Shown here piece by piece: positions 36,732-48,469 of a stretch of DNA of 64,000 nucleotides. Below the pieces are notes generated by a model that did no database searches, was not told the DNA's origin, and saw only the letters and a program-made list of their open reading frames with translations. The position numbers were made by a program, and so were the translations under genes. The stretch comes from Marsupella aquatica (Eukaryota; Marchantiophyta), in assembly GCA_973895155.1 (NCBI GenBank), contig OZ316893.1, forward strand, positions 8,742,001 to 8,806,000, written 5' to 3'. How positions within the stretch are numbered: position 1 is the stretch's first letter; every line of letters starts with the position of its first letter.

Positions 36732-38015
36732 AGCGTCTAGGGAGGCACAGTGGCGCCCACTATGTAGGGGGTTTCAACCTGGGGTCCTGAAACTTTCGCA
36801 ATGAAAATCAGGCCGATTTTTTAGAGGTTGATATTGGAGTTGATATTCAAACTTCACAGTGTCCAACAAATAAAAGAATCAGGTCAAAGAGAAAGAATAA
36901 AGACAAAGTGTGAATTTTTTTAAGTGGGAATGAATGAGCTAGCATGGCACCGTTGTCCAAGGAGGAAAGAAATGGACAAACAAACAAAAACAAAAAAAAC
37001 AACCTAACACAATGCAGGATGATCAAGGAGGATCCTCCCTCCATGATCCATGCAAGGAAGTATTTATACATATTCAATACCTCAAAATACATAATTTCAT
37101 GTAATATTATATATATCAAACTGCCCAAGGGCAAAAAACGCCTAACTGGGAGACATGATCCCAAAGGCAAAGCAACCCAATGAAGGGAAGGAAAAAGGGG
37201 GAAAGGGCCCCAAGAAAAACAAGCCAAGGGGACCCCAACCAAAAGCCAATGAAGAAGCAAGGGGCAAAAAAGAGGGAACCAACAAAGGAGCCATGAAGGC
37301 AAACACCCTTTTTTATTGCATATACTAATTTAGTCAATATTGTACTACATTCACTAATCAAATCAAAAGTATTCTCTGAATTTTGCACTGATTATTACAA
37401 TCATTTTCCTTGTCATTTTCAGTGCCAAAAACCAAAAACAAAAGGCCAAAAGACACAGTAAAGAGCAGGGCACCGGTGTTGATGGCAAGGTGTCAGGTGA
37501 GGGCACACTTGCAATGCAGGGGCAGCACCTCGAAGGGCTCCAGCTTTTCATGGGTGGGCCAGGCAGGAGCAAGTGGAAGGAAGGTGAATGAGAAAAAGAG
37601 AACACCAAGAATATTGAAAAGGGGGAGTTAAGGTTCAAAAGGAAAAGAAGGGGGAAAAGGTAAAAGAACAAAGAAAAAAAAGCCCCAAAGAAAAAAAGCC
37701 CCCACTCATTTTGTCATGCTTTTATGGTGGTCATCTCCAGTGAAAGGTGACACTAATTTTTCTCAATGATACTTTTTTCCTTGACTACTTCCTCACAACA
37801 TCTTTTGCAAAACAAAATCTTCCATTCAAAGACTTCTTTTGCAGCATCTTTTCCATAATGATATCATATGCACAATGACATTTGTTTGGCATGGACAGCT
37901 TTATGCAATGACATCTCAAATTGTGCAACGCATGGGTATTAAACACGACCACAATGACTTTAGTCATGCAAGTTGACACATAACATGCCTCAACAATTAC
38001 TTTGCAATTAATGCC
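36732..38015. other. Gene-free, repeat-derived region
   Basis: No coding signal. It holds dispersed-repeat copy 3 (37,116-37,300) and a purine-rich block at 37,430-37,690 that I cannot assign. A 151-codon minus-strand frame at 36,847-37,302 is hydrophobic only because it reads the complement of the purine-rich repeat. Confidence 0.55.
37116..37300. repeat. Dispersed repeat family, copy 3
   Basis: Begins 'caaactgcccaagggcaaaa', then 'ctgggagacatgatcccaaa' and 'ggcaaagcaacccaatgaag'. This closely matches 'ctggagacagggtcccaat' and 'ggcaaatcaacccaacaaag' at 63.89 kb and the same ordered phrases at 1,530 and 12,650. It is the best anchor for defining the family end. Confidence 0.6.
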
Positions 38016-38020
38016 TAGAT

Positions 38021-38363
38021 TGTTAGGTATTTACTCATGGTCTAGGGTTACGACATGTAACCGTAGTTAGGCTAACCATAGTCGGAGACGTGGTTAGGTT
38101 AACTAGGATGCACACTATATGCCAAGCGGTGTTTGCTTGGATAAGTGGAACTTAGGCTCATTGTTATGGAGCCACTTGAGAGATGAGGAGAGCTTACACT
38201 GTGGAGACTTGGTATAGCCGACGGGCTTAGAGTTCAGTAAAGCTCTCTTGTGTGTTCCCGTGGACGTAGCCTCGAGGAGGTGAACCACGTATCTCTTGTG
38301 TCGACTACTTGCGCGTTGGATGTGTCATGTGCTTACCATTACGAGTGTCGTCTATACTCAACA
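38021..38363 (+). mobile_element. Solo Ty1/copia LTR with perfect target duplication
   Basis: The 343-bp segment starts 'tgttaggtat' and ends 'tactcaaca', the TG...CA ends of an LTR. It is flanked on both sides by the same pentamer, tagat (38,016-38,020 and 38,364-38,368). The 3' part carries 'ttcccgtggacgtagc' and 'gaaccacgtatctcttgtgt', a pattern typical of plant copia LTRs. No internal sequence adjoins it, so it is a solo LTR left by LTR-LTR recombination. Confidence 0.9.
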
Positions 38364-38368
38364 TAGAT

Positions 38369-40295
38369 TTTTTTCCCTTGGCTTGAGATCTCTGCTTAAC
38401 CTTGACATGCTTTTCTTTTCTAGACATATTTTTCTTTCCTCAACATCTTTTCTTCATATTGACAACTTTATCTCAAAATCATTATTTTTATCACTTTGAC
38501 GTCTTTATCCCACCTTGACATCTTCGTCTGACCTTGATATCTTTTTTCTCACATCAACATCTTTTCCTCAGGTCAACATCTTTTCTCATGTCAACATCTT
38601 TTCCTCACGTTGATATTTACAGACCTCCATAGCTTTCTTAAATAAATAAATAAAACTACAAAACCTTCATGTGAAGTGATGGCTCGTCCTTTTTGTGTGT
38701 TCTTCCCACCAAAATGACACACGCTCTTTCACCAGTAGTTGAGTGTTGTCTTCCAGTCTGTCTTGTGACGGTAACGCTCAACATAACTCACAAATGATCA
38801 ATAAGGAATGGTAGAAACATGATTTCTCCAATGTGTAAGCAAAAACCGTTCTTCCACATTCAACTTTCCGTTTGATAAACCAGAGAGATTATCTCAACGG
38901 GATCTATCTCCTCTATCTTTTGAGCATTATTTTTTGTATGAGCACACACCAAGATCATCGGGAGACTCAAAACCATAAGTTACCACCTTGCTAAAAATTG
39001 ATTTCACTTTATCAAACACACATTCCTTGGATGAACATGGGGTTCCACGGATTAATTTCTGTGCAATGCATGGGCATTGGGCTAGTGATTTCTATAAAAA
39101 AAAGTGAATCCTAAGTAAATGAGTGGAAACCAGAATATATAAGCCCCGATGGAGGAGGGGTTTGTTCTGCCCATCTCCATCGACTATGTAAAGTCATCAC
39201 TCATTTTACATGGGGGAAAAAAACAACTCATTGCTTTTGGGTGGATGATTCACTTTTGCAAAAGGACACCTCAAGTACTTTTCCTGGCACCCTAGCCTAG
39301 TGGAAACTATTGGTTTTGGGAGGTGTGTATTTATTTGGGCAAGTTTTGGATCTTTGTTTATTCTCAAATTTTGCTAGTATGGTATCTTGCTGGCTCCACT
39401 TTGAGGTCCTCAAGCTCATAATTATGTAGGGACTCACCTGAAGCTGAGAATTGCTTGCTTTTCTATGGGTACTGGCAGGACTGACTTGGTAGACTGGAGT
39501 TAGCTATGGTTGGCAAGGAAAACATACTCTGAATGTAAGCCCAAATATTTTGTGCAACAAAACTGTTGACATGTTAATTTGCACCATCCCTCTATACGTG
39601 CATAATCTTCCAAAATAAGACAAACCAAACAGTGTAATTCCTTGATAAGTGCAAAGTCCATTAAAACTGCACTTACTACTAAGTGCAATATTGCTTAGAA
39701 ATTGCAGAACTTATCAGTGAGTGCAAATATTGAATTGTCCTATTATGTGTTGGACATATTGAGGTTTTGGTGTATTGAATTTTTTTGAAGTTTATGCAAG
39801 AATTGCTCTTATCAGGATTCTGATAAGTGACAAGCCCTCCTTAGGTTGTACTTACCAACCACTACCTACAATGGTTACTACATATTGAGGTCAATACATC
39901 ATGCCGTCACCTCCACTTTTTATGAAGCGGGGATGGACTGGCAAAGCTTGGATAGACTTGCTCAGAATATTTAAGTTGACTCAAATAACACTGTTTACAC
40001 TTTTGACTGAAATGTGACGTGTAAACGGTCTCCTTACCCGTTGCAGCCAGTTTCGATTACATTATCAAACTGGGTCTCTCAGTAACTTGAAGACTTGATG
40101 ACCTTGAACCTGAAAGACATCAAGACGTCATGCTGTTACTCAGGATCACCATGACGACTTGATCACTTTCTCCCCCAAGGTAGTCAAAGTTGTCAAATGC
40201 GACCTGCCCTTTCTCTTTACGGTGTACAAACAACGACAATTGCTCTAAGCAATCCATGGGGATGGGCAGGGACAATGTCTTGGTCCATGGGAGTC
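38369..40295. other. Gene-free AT-rich stretch
   Basis: No coding exon or RNA gene is supportable. A short cluster near 38,490-38,610 repeats 'catctttt(c/t)ct' next to 'gtcaacat' or 'ttgacat' with drifting spacing. Confidence 0.55.
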
Positions 40296-40299
40296 TGGA

Positions 40300-40387
40300 C
40301 CAATGGAATAAATCTGAGGTCATTGCAATTACCCATCAAGGACCAATGGAATAAATCTGAGGTCATTGCAATTACCCATCAAGAAGC
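40300..40387 (+). repeat. 43-bp tandem duplication upstream of RRP9/YAO
   Basis: 'ccaatggaataaatctgagg' plus 'tcattgcaattacccatcaag' occurs at 40,300 and 40,343 without visible change, about 350-430 bp upstream of the RRP9/YAO start codon. Confidence 0.95.
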
Positions 40388-40479
40388 TGACTCTAAAACC
40401 ACGCCTTTCCACTTACCGAGGTCTTACTGTAGTCTCTTACCGCACCCACCCTTAAACCCCAGCCAAGGCGCAGACGCTC

Positions 40480-40507
40480 TAAACCCTGAAACGCAAACCC
40501 TAAACCC
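40480..40507 (+). promoter_or_regulatory. Telo-box cluster in the RRP9/YAO promoter
   Basis: The sequence contains 'aaaccctaaaccc' at 40,495-40,507 and a half-site 'taaaccctg' at about 40,480, roughly 230-255 bp upstream of the start codon. Known: telo-boxes (AAACCCTA) are common near the transcription start of plant genes for ribosomal proteins and ribosome biogenesis. The downstream gene encodes a U3 snoRNP subunit, which fits. Confidence 0.75.
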
Positions 40508-40735
40508 TTGAGACAGAGGAGAGACGCCCCCGTCTGAACTCTCGAACACTCCCAACGATCTAGTAGTTCAGTCCTATGTGCCATTCCGGCCTGCACCCTC
40601 TGCTTGCTCGGCTCTGCTCCGCTCCGCTCCCATCCAATCGACCAAGCTCCGAATTTGCGGTGCAGAAAATCGATTACAAGCGAGGAATAGCAATGTGAAG
40701 TTCGGTGTGACCGATAAGGTTTGTGGATTGATTTG

Positions 40736-43700
40736 ATGGCGAAGCTGGGAAAGAGGAGGGGAGCGCAGCAGCAAGGAGGAGGAGGAGGAGGAGGAGGAGG
40801 CAACAAGGGGAAAAAGAGGGGCAAAGGGGAATCGTCATCGGGCGGTGGGAGTGGCGGGGATTTTGGGAGGGATTCATTTTTCGAAAGAGATGGGGATGAC
40901 AGGAAGAAAAGGAGGCGAGCTGGTGATGAGGAGTTATTCAGTAGTGAGGATGATGACGAGGGCTTAGATGGAGTGTTAGGCAGAGGGAAGGGTTCAGATG
41001 GTGAGGATTCTGTGGAGGAGGACGAGGAGAATGCAGAGACTGCAGATGAGAAGAGATTGAGGGTTGCTAGAGCCTATTTGGATAAAATCAGGGATTCCAC
41101 AGCACTTGAATCGGACGAGGATGGTGCTGAGGAGACCGAGGAAGGAAAGAGAGGGGCGAGAGACACCCTCGTCGCTGACTTGCTGAAGCAACAGCAGCTG
41201 GAAGATAGCGGACGCGCTCAACGCAAATTTGCGTCTAGGTATTTTGTTGTAGATGCCTGCATCGTACCTCAATCATCCAATGCGTTGTCTTCATTTAGAG
41301 AATGGCTACTTTCGGGCATTACTCCTCTTCCAAGTCTGATCAAGTACTTGCATTTCCCTTCTACTCTCAGAATTTCTGTTGAAATGAAGTAGTCCACATT
41401 GCTTTCTCAGAAGTCGCTTGGATCTGTCCGGTTTTTTGATGTGCTTCCCCGGAATCCTCATTTGTCAAAGTCTAATCTGTCTCACTGCCGCCATTCTTCC
41501 TCTTCCTCTTCCACTTCACTTCTTTACTTGGTTCGAGTTTTTCCTTAAGCTTACCCTAAGCAGAAAGAGATGCATAGACGGATCAATCTGTGTCTTGCCA
41601 TCTTCGATTTCTGTGATGATCTATGTTTAGACTATCCGTAGTCATGGTCGAGGGTAGCGCGTGCATGTGGAGAAATCGATTCAGTGGTGATGAGCCGGAA
41701 TCTCTTTTAATCCGGTGCTTGGCTTTGTCTAGTGCATTTGAAGGAGAATCCTTCTGAAAGGTCAGATTTCTTTTTTGAAGTCTCTGGGGTTCAACAGACT
41801 CTTCATATCAAACTCTGATTGGAGTGGTTTTTGTTCTTGCAGAGTCATCAAGCCTTCCCCTTCCGTAGAGGGGAAGAATGTTAGCCGAAGGCACCGGCAG
41901 ACTGTTACGGCTGTGACATTGACAGAAGATGATTCGAGAGGTTTCTCTGCTTCGAAAGATGGTTTGCTTGTGCATTGGGATGTGGAAAGCGGTCAGACTG
42001 TGAAATATGCCTGGCCAACTTCAGAAGCTTCAACTTCTGGTAGTGGTGGCGGTGGAAACAATTCCCGGTCTAAAACGAAAAAGTTGGGAAGCAAACACAT
42101 TTTAGCTCTAGCCGTCAGCTCTGATGGGCGATATTTAGCAGCAGGGGGACTGGATCGGACAGTTCATTTGTGGGATACTAGAACGCAGGAACACATTCAG
42201 GTTTTTGACTCTACCAAATTCATATCCCAGAGTGTATCTAATCCTTGCGTTTGGGATTCCCACTTTATCTGGATACCAATATCTCCTACTTTTTGTGGTA
42301 CCGAGAGGCACCATTTATAATAGGGTTTCATAGTTATCCAGCTACAGAGTGGTGTAGAACTTTGTCCTCTCTATGACGGCCGTAGTCAGGTAATTCTATT
42401 TTAGCAAATAAGATGTAGTTATGTGCAGACCCTGAAAGCCGAGTTTGGAAGGATGATTGTAAAACCGATCTTGAGAGGCTGAAAACTCAGCAGTCAATTG
42501 TTGAAGGTCCCTTGTTTATGAATTTTGGAATCACGCACAAACTTACGTGAATTATAGCACGTCCATCGTGGAAAATTCTGACCTCAATGTAGTTGTTTGC
42601 AGGCATTTCCTGGTCACAAAGGAGCAATCTCATCTCTAGTATTTAGGCAGGGAACTCAACAGTTAATGTCAGGCTCACTCGATCGAACGATCAAATTGTG
42701 GAGCGTAGATGACAGGTCGTACATTGACACACTGTATGGACATCAAAGTGAGGTTCTTGCTATTGATTGCCTTCGTCAAGAACGAATTCTATCAGCTGGG
42801 CGCGACCGGACTCTGAGAGTGTGGAAGGTATATATGAAGAACCGACCTATTCTCTTCCTCTCGTATTAGAGAGTTGAGGCTTCCTTACTTGCAGAAGCTC
42901 ATCTAAATTTTCTTCTACTTACTGTGATGGAACTACCTTATCTAAGGAACGCTGTTTTAATAATTTGTAGGTTCCAGAAGAAACTCAGTTGGTATATAGG
43001 GGTCATGCGGCATCCATGGACTGCTGCTGCTTCTTGTCGAATGGAGAGTTCCTTTCGGGCTCAGATGATGGCAGTCTTGCCCTTTGGAATACCATTCGCA
43101 AGAAGCCGCTTTATGTCGTGAAAAATGCGCATGGAGCCCTAAGTCCGCCGGAGGCCGGTGAAGACTCCAGTGATGATGAGAAGCATGATGAAGAAATGGG
43201 TCCAGACACGATAGCAAATGGTCATATAAATGGTATGTTATATATGTCTCAGCTTCTCAATGGACCTGTTCAATCTCTGAAATTTATGTATCCCCGAAGG
43301 ACGATGTATGCCAATATCGGACGTTCATGATTGAGACGCATCTTTTACTTAACCTGTGGCCGTTAGATGCCAAAGCACTACGGAGAGAGATTGACTGTGT
43401 TCCCATCACCGATCAGGAAATGGGAATCTAGACAAGATACCATGTTCACCCGCCAACCTGGCCGGTGGAGCTGGCGGAGCTGCAGAGTCATGGATTGGCG
43501 CAGTAGCAGTGTGTAGGGGAAGCGATTTATTGGCTAGTGGTGCAGGCGATGGGATGGTTAGACTGTGGGCCCTCGAGGAAACCAACAGAAGCTTAAGAGC
43601 TCTGGGGAGTCTTCCAGTGGTTAGTTTCTGCTCCCTGTTGATCTCAAGAGATATCTGCATTGTTATCCTCGTGCAAATAAAAATAAGGACTTTCGCTAAC

Positions 43701-44151
43701 GTAGCAATAAGTGTATAAGAACTCCGATTAAGAATCTGTATTGGTCTTACTCTGTCCTGAGGATATTTGTTGTTTGCAGAAAGGGTTCGTCAACTCTCTT
43801 GCATTTGCACATAGTGGACGCTTCATATTGGCTGGAGTCGGTCAGGTAAGCCACAAATGTTTGTAATTTAGCACGCTTTCGAGGTTTGCCAGACAGTCTG
43901 GTCGTTCACTGGATTTAAAGGACCTGTGTTTTTTTTTCTCCCAGTTAAGCTTAATTAAACTTCTTCTCACAGCAGATTTTGGTTAGTTCTCAGCTGCTCC
44001 ATGAAGTATATCTGTCCGTTCTTTCCATAGTCGGTGTGTTTGTAACATTAGTCCTTGTCATTTTTCTCAGGAGCCTCGCCTGGGAAGGTGGGGACGTATT
44101 CCACATGTGCGCAATGGAGTTGTGCAACATATGATTGGCCTCTCTGAATAG
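40736..44151 (+). CDS. RRP9: U3 snoRNP WD40 protein RRP9 (U3-55K / YAO)
   Basis: Seven exons: 40,736-41,238; 41,843-42,200; 42,603-42,827; 42,971-43,232; 43,417-43,619; 43,780-43,845; 44,071-44,151, joined in phase to 565 residues. RRP9 binds the box B/C motif of U3 snoRNA and acts in nucleolar 18S pre-rRNA processing; the plant homologue is YAO. Residues 1-~150 are charged and disordered, with a nine-Gly tract, a basic KKRRR (57-61) as a likely nuclear signal, and acidic blocks. Seven WD blades follow: SKDGLLVHWDVESG, GLDRTVHLWDTRT, GSLDRTIKLWSVDD, GRDRTLRVWK, GSDDGSLALWN, GAGDGMVRLWALE, and a last blade with FVNSLAFAHSGRFILAGVGQ. Between blades 1 and 2 is a Gly/Ser insert, and after blade 5 an acidic loop (EDSSDDEKHDEEMG). 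The ending GRWGRIPHVRNGV is typical of the family. The Gly tract is encoded by a GGA microsatellite and may vary in length. Confidence 0.96.
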
Positions 44152-45390
44152 TCCTTAGTGTACTCGAATTCTTTGATAGATACCCAATTTTGTAGGTAGA
44201 TTATGAAGCTGCGGATTGTGCTCAAATCATGTGAGGATCTCGTGTAGGCCGTGATATTCCGCTGTCCGGGATCGTTGGGTCAAATCTTTTTCTTGGTCAA
44301 GGTCAAGATCAGTTGCTTCATTAAGCTGGTCACTTTCGAAGCACACTACGAAATAGTAGCTGGCCATTACTGGAAAACTGTCCGGCAGCTGTGAGATGGT
44401 TTATTAAATCGTCCATTCTTTAGGAGCTGTCCAAGCCTGCTTAAAATGTATTTCAGATCCCTTCCGGGATGAGCGCCAGGTTGTAAAAGGTTGAGTCACT
44501 ATAATAGTGAAAGAAAGAAACCTATATTTCTGTGGGGAATGCATCACTGTATTGTTCTCACACTCTAGTGTTTTCTTGGACACGAATAACTCCTTCGGGT
44601 AATTAACGTTGTTCTCACAACTGAAGTATTGCTTGGACATGAACAACTACTTTAGGTAATCAAAGGTTTGGCCCTGAGTGCAAGAAGAGGTTTTATGGTG
44701 GTCTAGTTAGGTTGCACTAGCTATTGTTTTAGTTATTTGTCAGAACAGAAAATCAACTCAGTTGTTTTTGAGTCAGTTATCCCAATAGAAATTCAATTCA
44801 ACCACTGTTTTAGCTGCTTAATAGGTATAGAAAGTCAAATTGATGGGCCACTTAATTGGAACAGGGGTTCTAGGAATTGTCCATGTGAATGATGTAAGTA
44901 TTTACCTCGTCCATATATCTCTTACTTTAGAATGTTTGTCCATTGGGCTACAGTTTTTTGTAAATTCAATTCAAATATTACTGCACTGATGCTCGCCCTT
45001 CCGACCCTCTGAGTATGGAATGGGACACCTTTTTGCTCTGACCCTTCTTCTTTTCCTGAGCAAGCGGAAGTTAGACCTCACACATTTATAAGACATTTAG
45101 AAGTGGCTTGTAGAGTTTTTTCCAATCCATCTTCAATTTTCATCAGTAATTGGAAAACTTGCTTAAATTTCAAAGATTAAAAAGACCATTGTAGAGGTGG
45201 CTTGTATAGATATTTCCAACCAATATAATATATCTAGTTTCATGAATAATCGAGAGATTTTACTAAATATTACTAAATTTGTGAGTTTACTCAGTCAAGT
45301 TTTCATGATGAATAGAGAAGTAAACAATTTTTAATGAATACTCATCAATGTTATTTTTTGTCTTGACTCCCCCCACCTCAATGTGACAAT
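44152..45390. other. Gene-free stretch downstream of RRP9/YAO
   Basis: It should contain the RRP9 3' untranslated region. No further exon, RNA gene or clear repeat is visible. Confidence 0.55.
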
Positions 45391-45394
45391 TTTT

Positions 45395-45642
45395 CTGTAG
45401 GGAACCCAGACCAGGGTGAGCCCCAACGGATCCGACAGGGACCCGCACCAGGAAGGAGAGAGGATTATATCAGGGCCACAAAGTTGGGCAACCAGGGGCT
45501 GAGCAGATAATCAGAACTCCAATCCATTACCCACAAAACCCATCCCACACATATAGTGTGTGGAGGGGGGATTAAACCTGGGACCTCTCAGTTCCTCTCA
45601 GTTCCAGGCAAATCCCCTAGCCAATAGACCTAAGCCAATTGA
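45395..45642 (-). mobile_element. Probable tRNA-derived SINE
   Basis: On the minus strand, 'ttggctaggggatttgcctg' resembles a pol III A box region, followed about 40 bases later by 'ccaggtttaatccccc', which fits the B box at nearly all positions. A non-tRNA body of ~160 bp follows, with a short palindrome 'cacacactatatgtgtggg' and an end near 'ggttccctacag'. A nine-base duplication of 'ctcagttcc' lies between the boxes. Target duplications are not evident. Confidence 0.5.
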
Positions 45643-46360
45643 TTTCATCACTCTTATAGGCGACTGATTACTTGGTCAACTTCCTGCCAGCCAATTGTAT
45701 TTAACTGGCTCAGGCAATGGAATAATGGATTCAAGGGCATAGTGAATTTCTTGAACAACTGCCCACCACACATTGCCCTCTACCTATTGCCTACTTGAGA
45801 ATTGCTAGTGCACGCTTTCTGGCTTACAATTGGTGTTTGAATTGAGCATCATTTGCATTGCTATGATCGTCCTCCTTCTAGAGAGGAGGTTTATATTGCT
45901 GTCAAAGGTAGTACAACATCAATTGTGGTGGTATCTTTGGGTTAGAACTCCCCAGTGCAAATTCACCCTTCCCTTTGGCCCCTAAGCCAATCCCAGTTGA
46001 AAATTCCAATTTAATTAAACCACAAATTTGAGTTTCTATTGCATTCCCTCTCCATTGCGCCGGTACCTCTAGTACTATTTTTCATCTCCAATCACTCCCT
46101 TCCCCTAGTTGGACTGCTTTCTTGTAGAAGTAAGTTATCTATCCTACTCCATGCCCATAAGTTGGAGCACAAGCCAGCTTAACAATCCACGGTCTCACTC
46201 TTGTTTGTTCCATGCCTCAATGCTCTGGTGTTCCCACTAGCTTGTAGCCCTTGGGTGAAACATGGCAATTGAACCAAATTTGTAAAATCCTGCCGAGATG
46301 GCTTTTATGCTATGGCATTCAACCTTTTTTACCTAGATACTCTAAAACACTAGAAGTAAA
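45643..46360. other. Gene-free stretch
   Basis: No coding or RNA feature is supportable here. Confidence 0.55.
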
Positions 46361-46363
46361 AAA

Positions 46364-46700
46364 TTACAATAAATATAAACAGGATTTTATACCAAAGTTT
46401 AATGCAGATGAAATGCCCACAAGCATTTGTTGAATGTGAGGTTTCCTAGTTGATAAGATAATGTTTCGAGCCTGGGCAGCATGAGAGTGACAAAGTTCCA
46501 GGGGTTCAACAAACTGGTACTCCTTCTCAACATCATCCTTGACTGGTTCTGTCGCAGTTGCGTGGATGAACTTCCATGCACTGAAGCCTTGAGGGTTGAC
46601 TTGCATAGAATTTTCCATGTGGAGAAATTCTGACTACCTTTGAGCTTTGGTATGAGGTGGTTGTTGTAGCCAATGGAAGTACTACCTATCAAAACCAAAC
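46364..46700 (-). pseudogene. Ty1/copia gag relic
   Basis: Two overlapping minus-strand frames each hold part of a copia-type Gag N-terminus. One starts near 46,698 with SIGYNNHLIPKLKGSQNFSTW, the family's L.G..NFS.W motif. After a frameshift near 46,560-46,620, the other continues with FSAWKFIHATATEPVKDD and, farther on, AQARNIILST. A ~110-residue fragment is preserved over the two frames. No capsid remainder, protease, integrase or RT follows, so this is a decayed fragment. Confidence 0.6.
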
Positions 46701-48460
46701 AAAAAGAGATTTTGGACTTTGAGAGAAAGAAATGTAGAACTTAGATAAATTGGATCGAGGTGATAAAAAGAGATCAGGACCGAGAGTAAAATTGACTATC
46801 AAGACGGAAACATCATGAATTGTAGTTAGAGTTGAAAATACTGCCCATATTAACCTGGCTGTTAAACTACGGACACACTCACACATGAGACATAGAATGC
46901 ATGCACACAAGACTCAGATCTGTTCTCAAAGATTTGCGATAGATTCAATTAACTGCAACAGCAGGAGCATATATCATGGAACAACATCAGCGGCAGATCG
47001 GGGCCAGAGAAGATAGGGCGCAACCCAAGTGAGCTGGAATGTGCAGGGCGCAAACCTGCTGGCAACCAAGTGTGAACGCCGCCGATAGCTACAACAACTA
47101 ACTAGGTGAAAGAAAAACAACAGCTAGCTAGGTGTTGTCAAATTTGAATGTAGCCTAAACTGTCCACGTATATATCTACATATATTTATATGGTTACGGC
47201 ATGTCAGTCCCTTCAAGCCGTATGTCAGAATTAAAGAATGTTAGAGTGACAAATATTCAGAGTGGCACAACTTCACTTAGTGGCACCCTCATAGGGTTTG
47301 AATTTCAGCCCCGGTTTCAGCTCTAAGTTTATTCCAACAAGTCTTGGGTGATGTATGTATATTTCACAAAACTTGTAGTAATTGCAGGAATTTATGTGAT
47401 TGAAGAATACAAAAAATATATGATTGATCCATGGAGTTTGCCATATTTTAAACAAGCTAGAACTGATCTATGTCTTACAACTTTCCTTTCAATTGCATCT
47501 CTCCAACATAGCCTTGTCCTCTTACCGGGTAGTCTTGTATTGAACTGCTATGGTAATGCAGATTTAAGTCTTATTGGTGAGGTGAGTTATCTCCACAGTC
47601 ATGTTCATAGTTTGATTTGATAGCTTCCATGGTGCTCTAGTAAGTGTATGTATTGTAGTTTGAAAATCAGATTAGATCTTCACTTCTTCCCGAGATCCCC
47701 ACTAGACCATGGAGAATTTAAGCCCAAGCTCCAGGCCCGCCAGACAGTGCCTCATGCATGCCAGAACTCATGAGTCCGAAGTCTGTTGGGGAGCGGAGGA
47801 AAAGCCCACAAGCAGTCTCACCAAACTGTGTGTGAACAACAACGATCGTGCAATCTTGTTTATGCACACATTGCTTGTCAATGTTCACTTGTCATTGTAT
47901 CCTATAGCTGCAAGGGAGCTCATCGGGGAGCTCATCATTGTTCACTCATGCATCACAATTGATCATTGGGATCAGGTTTGGGTGTGATTTACCAAAGACA
48001 ACCTCAAATGCCAACAGCCTTACCATTGTCCTGATACCAAGTTGCGCAAAGTGTGACTTGTGCGGTTGCTCCAAGGGAGCTTTACATATTGAGTGCATGA
48101 GTTGGTAGGGATTTTCAGATGCAAAACATGAACCAAACACACCGCCCAGCTGAACCAGAACCTTTTGTACCGCCACTGGCTTTCTGTGCGACTGGCTTTT
48201 TAATAGAAATTTCCAGGTACATGGCAGGATCTCATCAAAGTGATTGACTTCTAGCACTTCAATTGGTGACTTGCGATTTGGTGGGTCCTGAATTCAATGT
48301 TGCTTTTGATCCCAAAACATACATGGATTTGGTGAAGGGTGGCTTCATGAGGAGTCACAACTAGGCATTTGTGACTTTTTTCACCAATTAAGCAAACTAG
48401 AGAGCCACAAGAACTTTCGATTCAACTGAACCAAAACTCTATTGATATGAAGTAAATGAG
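46701..48460. other. Gene-free stretch before the retroelement cluster
   Basis: No frame here has a recognisable motif. A sequence 'cctgataccaag' near 48,033 vaguely resembles the complement of a copia primer-binding site, but it is 1.3 kb from the gag relic and not flanked by LTR sequence. Confidence 0.5.
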
Positions 48461-48469
48461 ATCAAATCC

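Noticed and set aside
36847-37302. 151-codon hydrophobic minus-strand frame, possible membrane protein
   Set aside because: It is the complement of a purine-rich dispersed repeat present at other places; Leu/Phe/Pro richness follows from base composition.
48028-48042. Copia primer-binding-site-like 'cctgatacca'
   Set aside because: Only about nine positions fit, no LTR end adjoins it, and it is too far from the gag relic.
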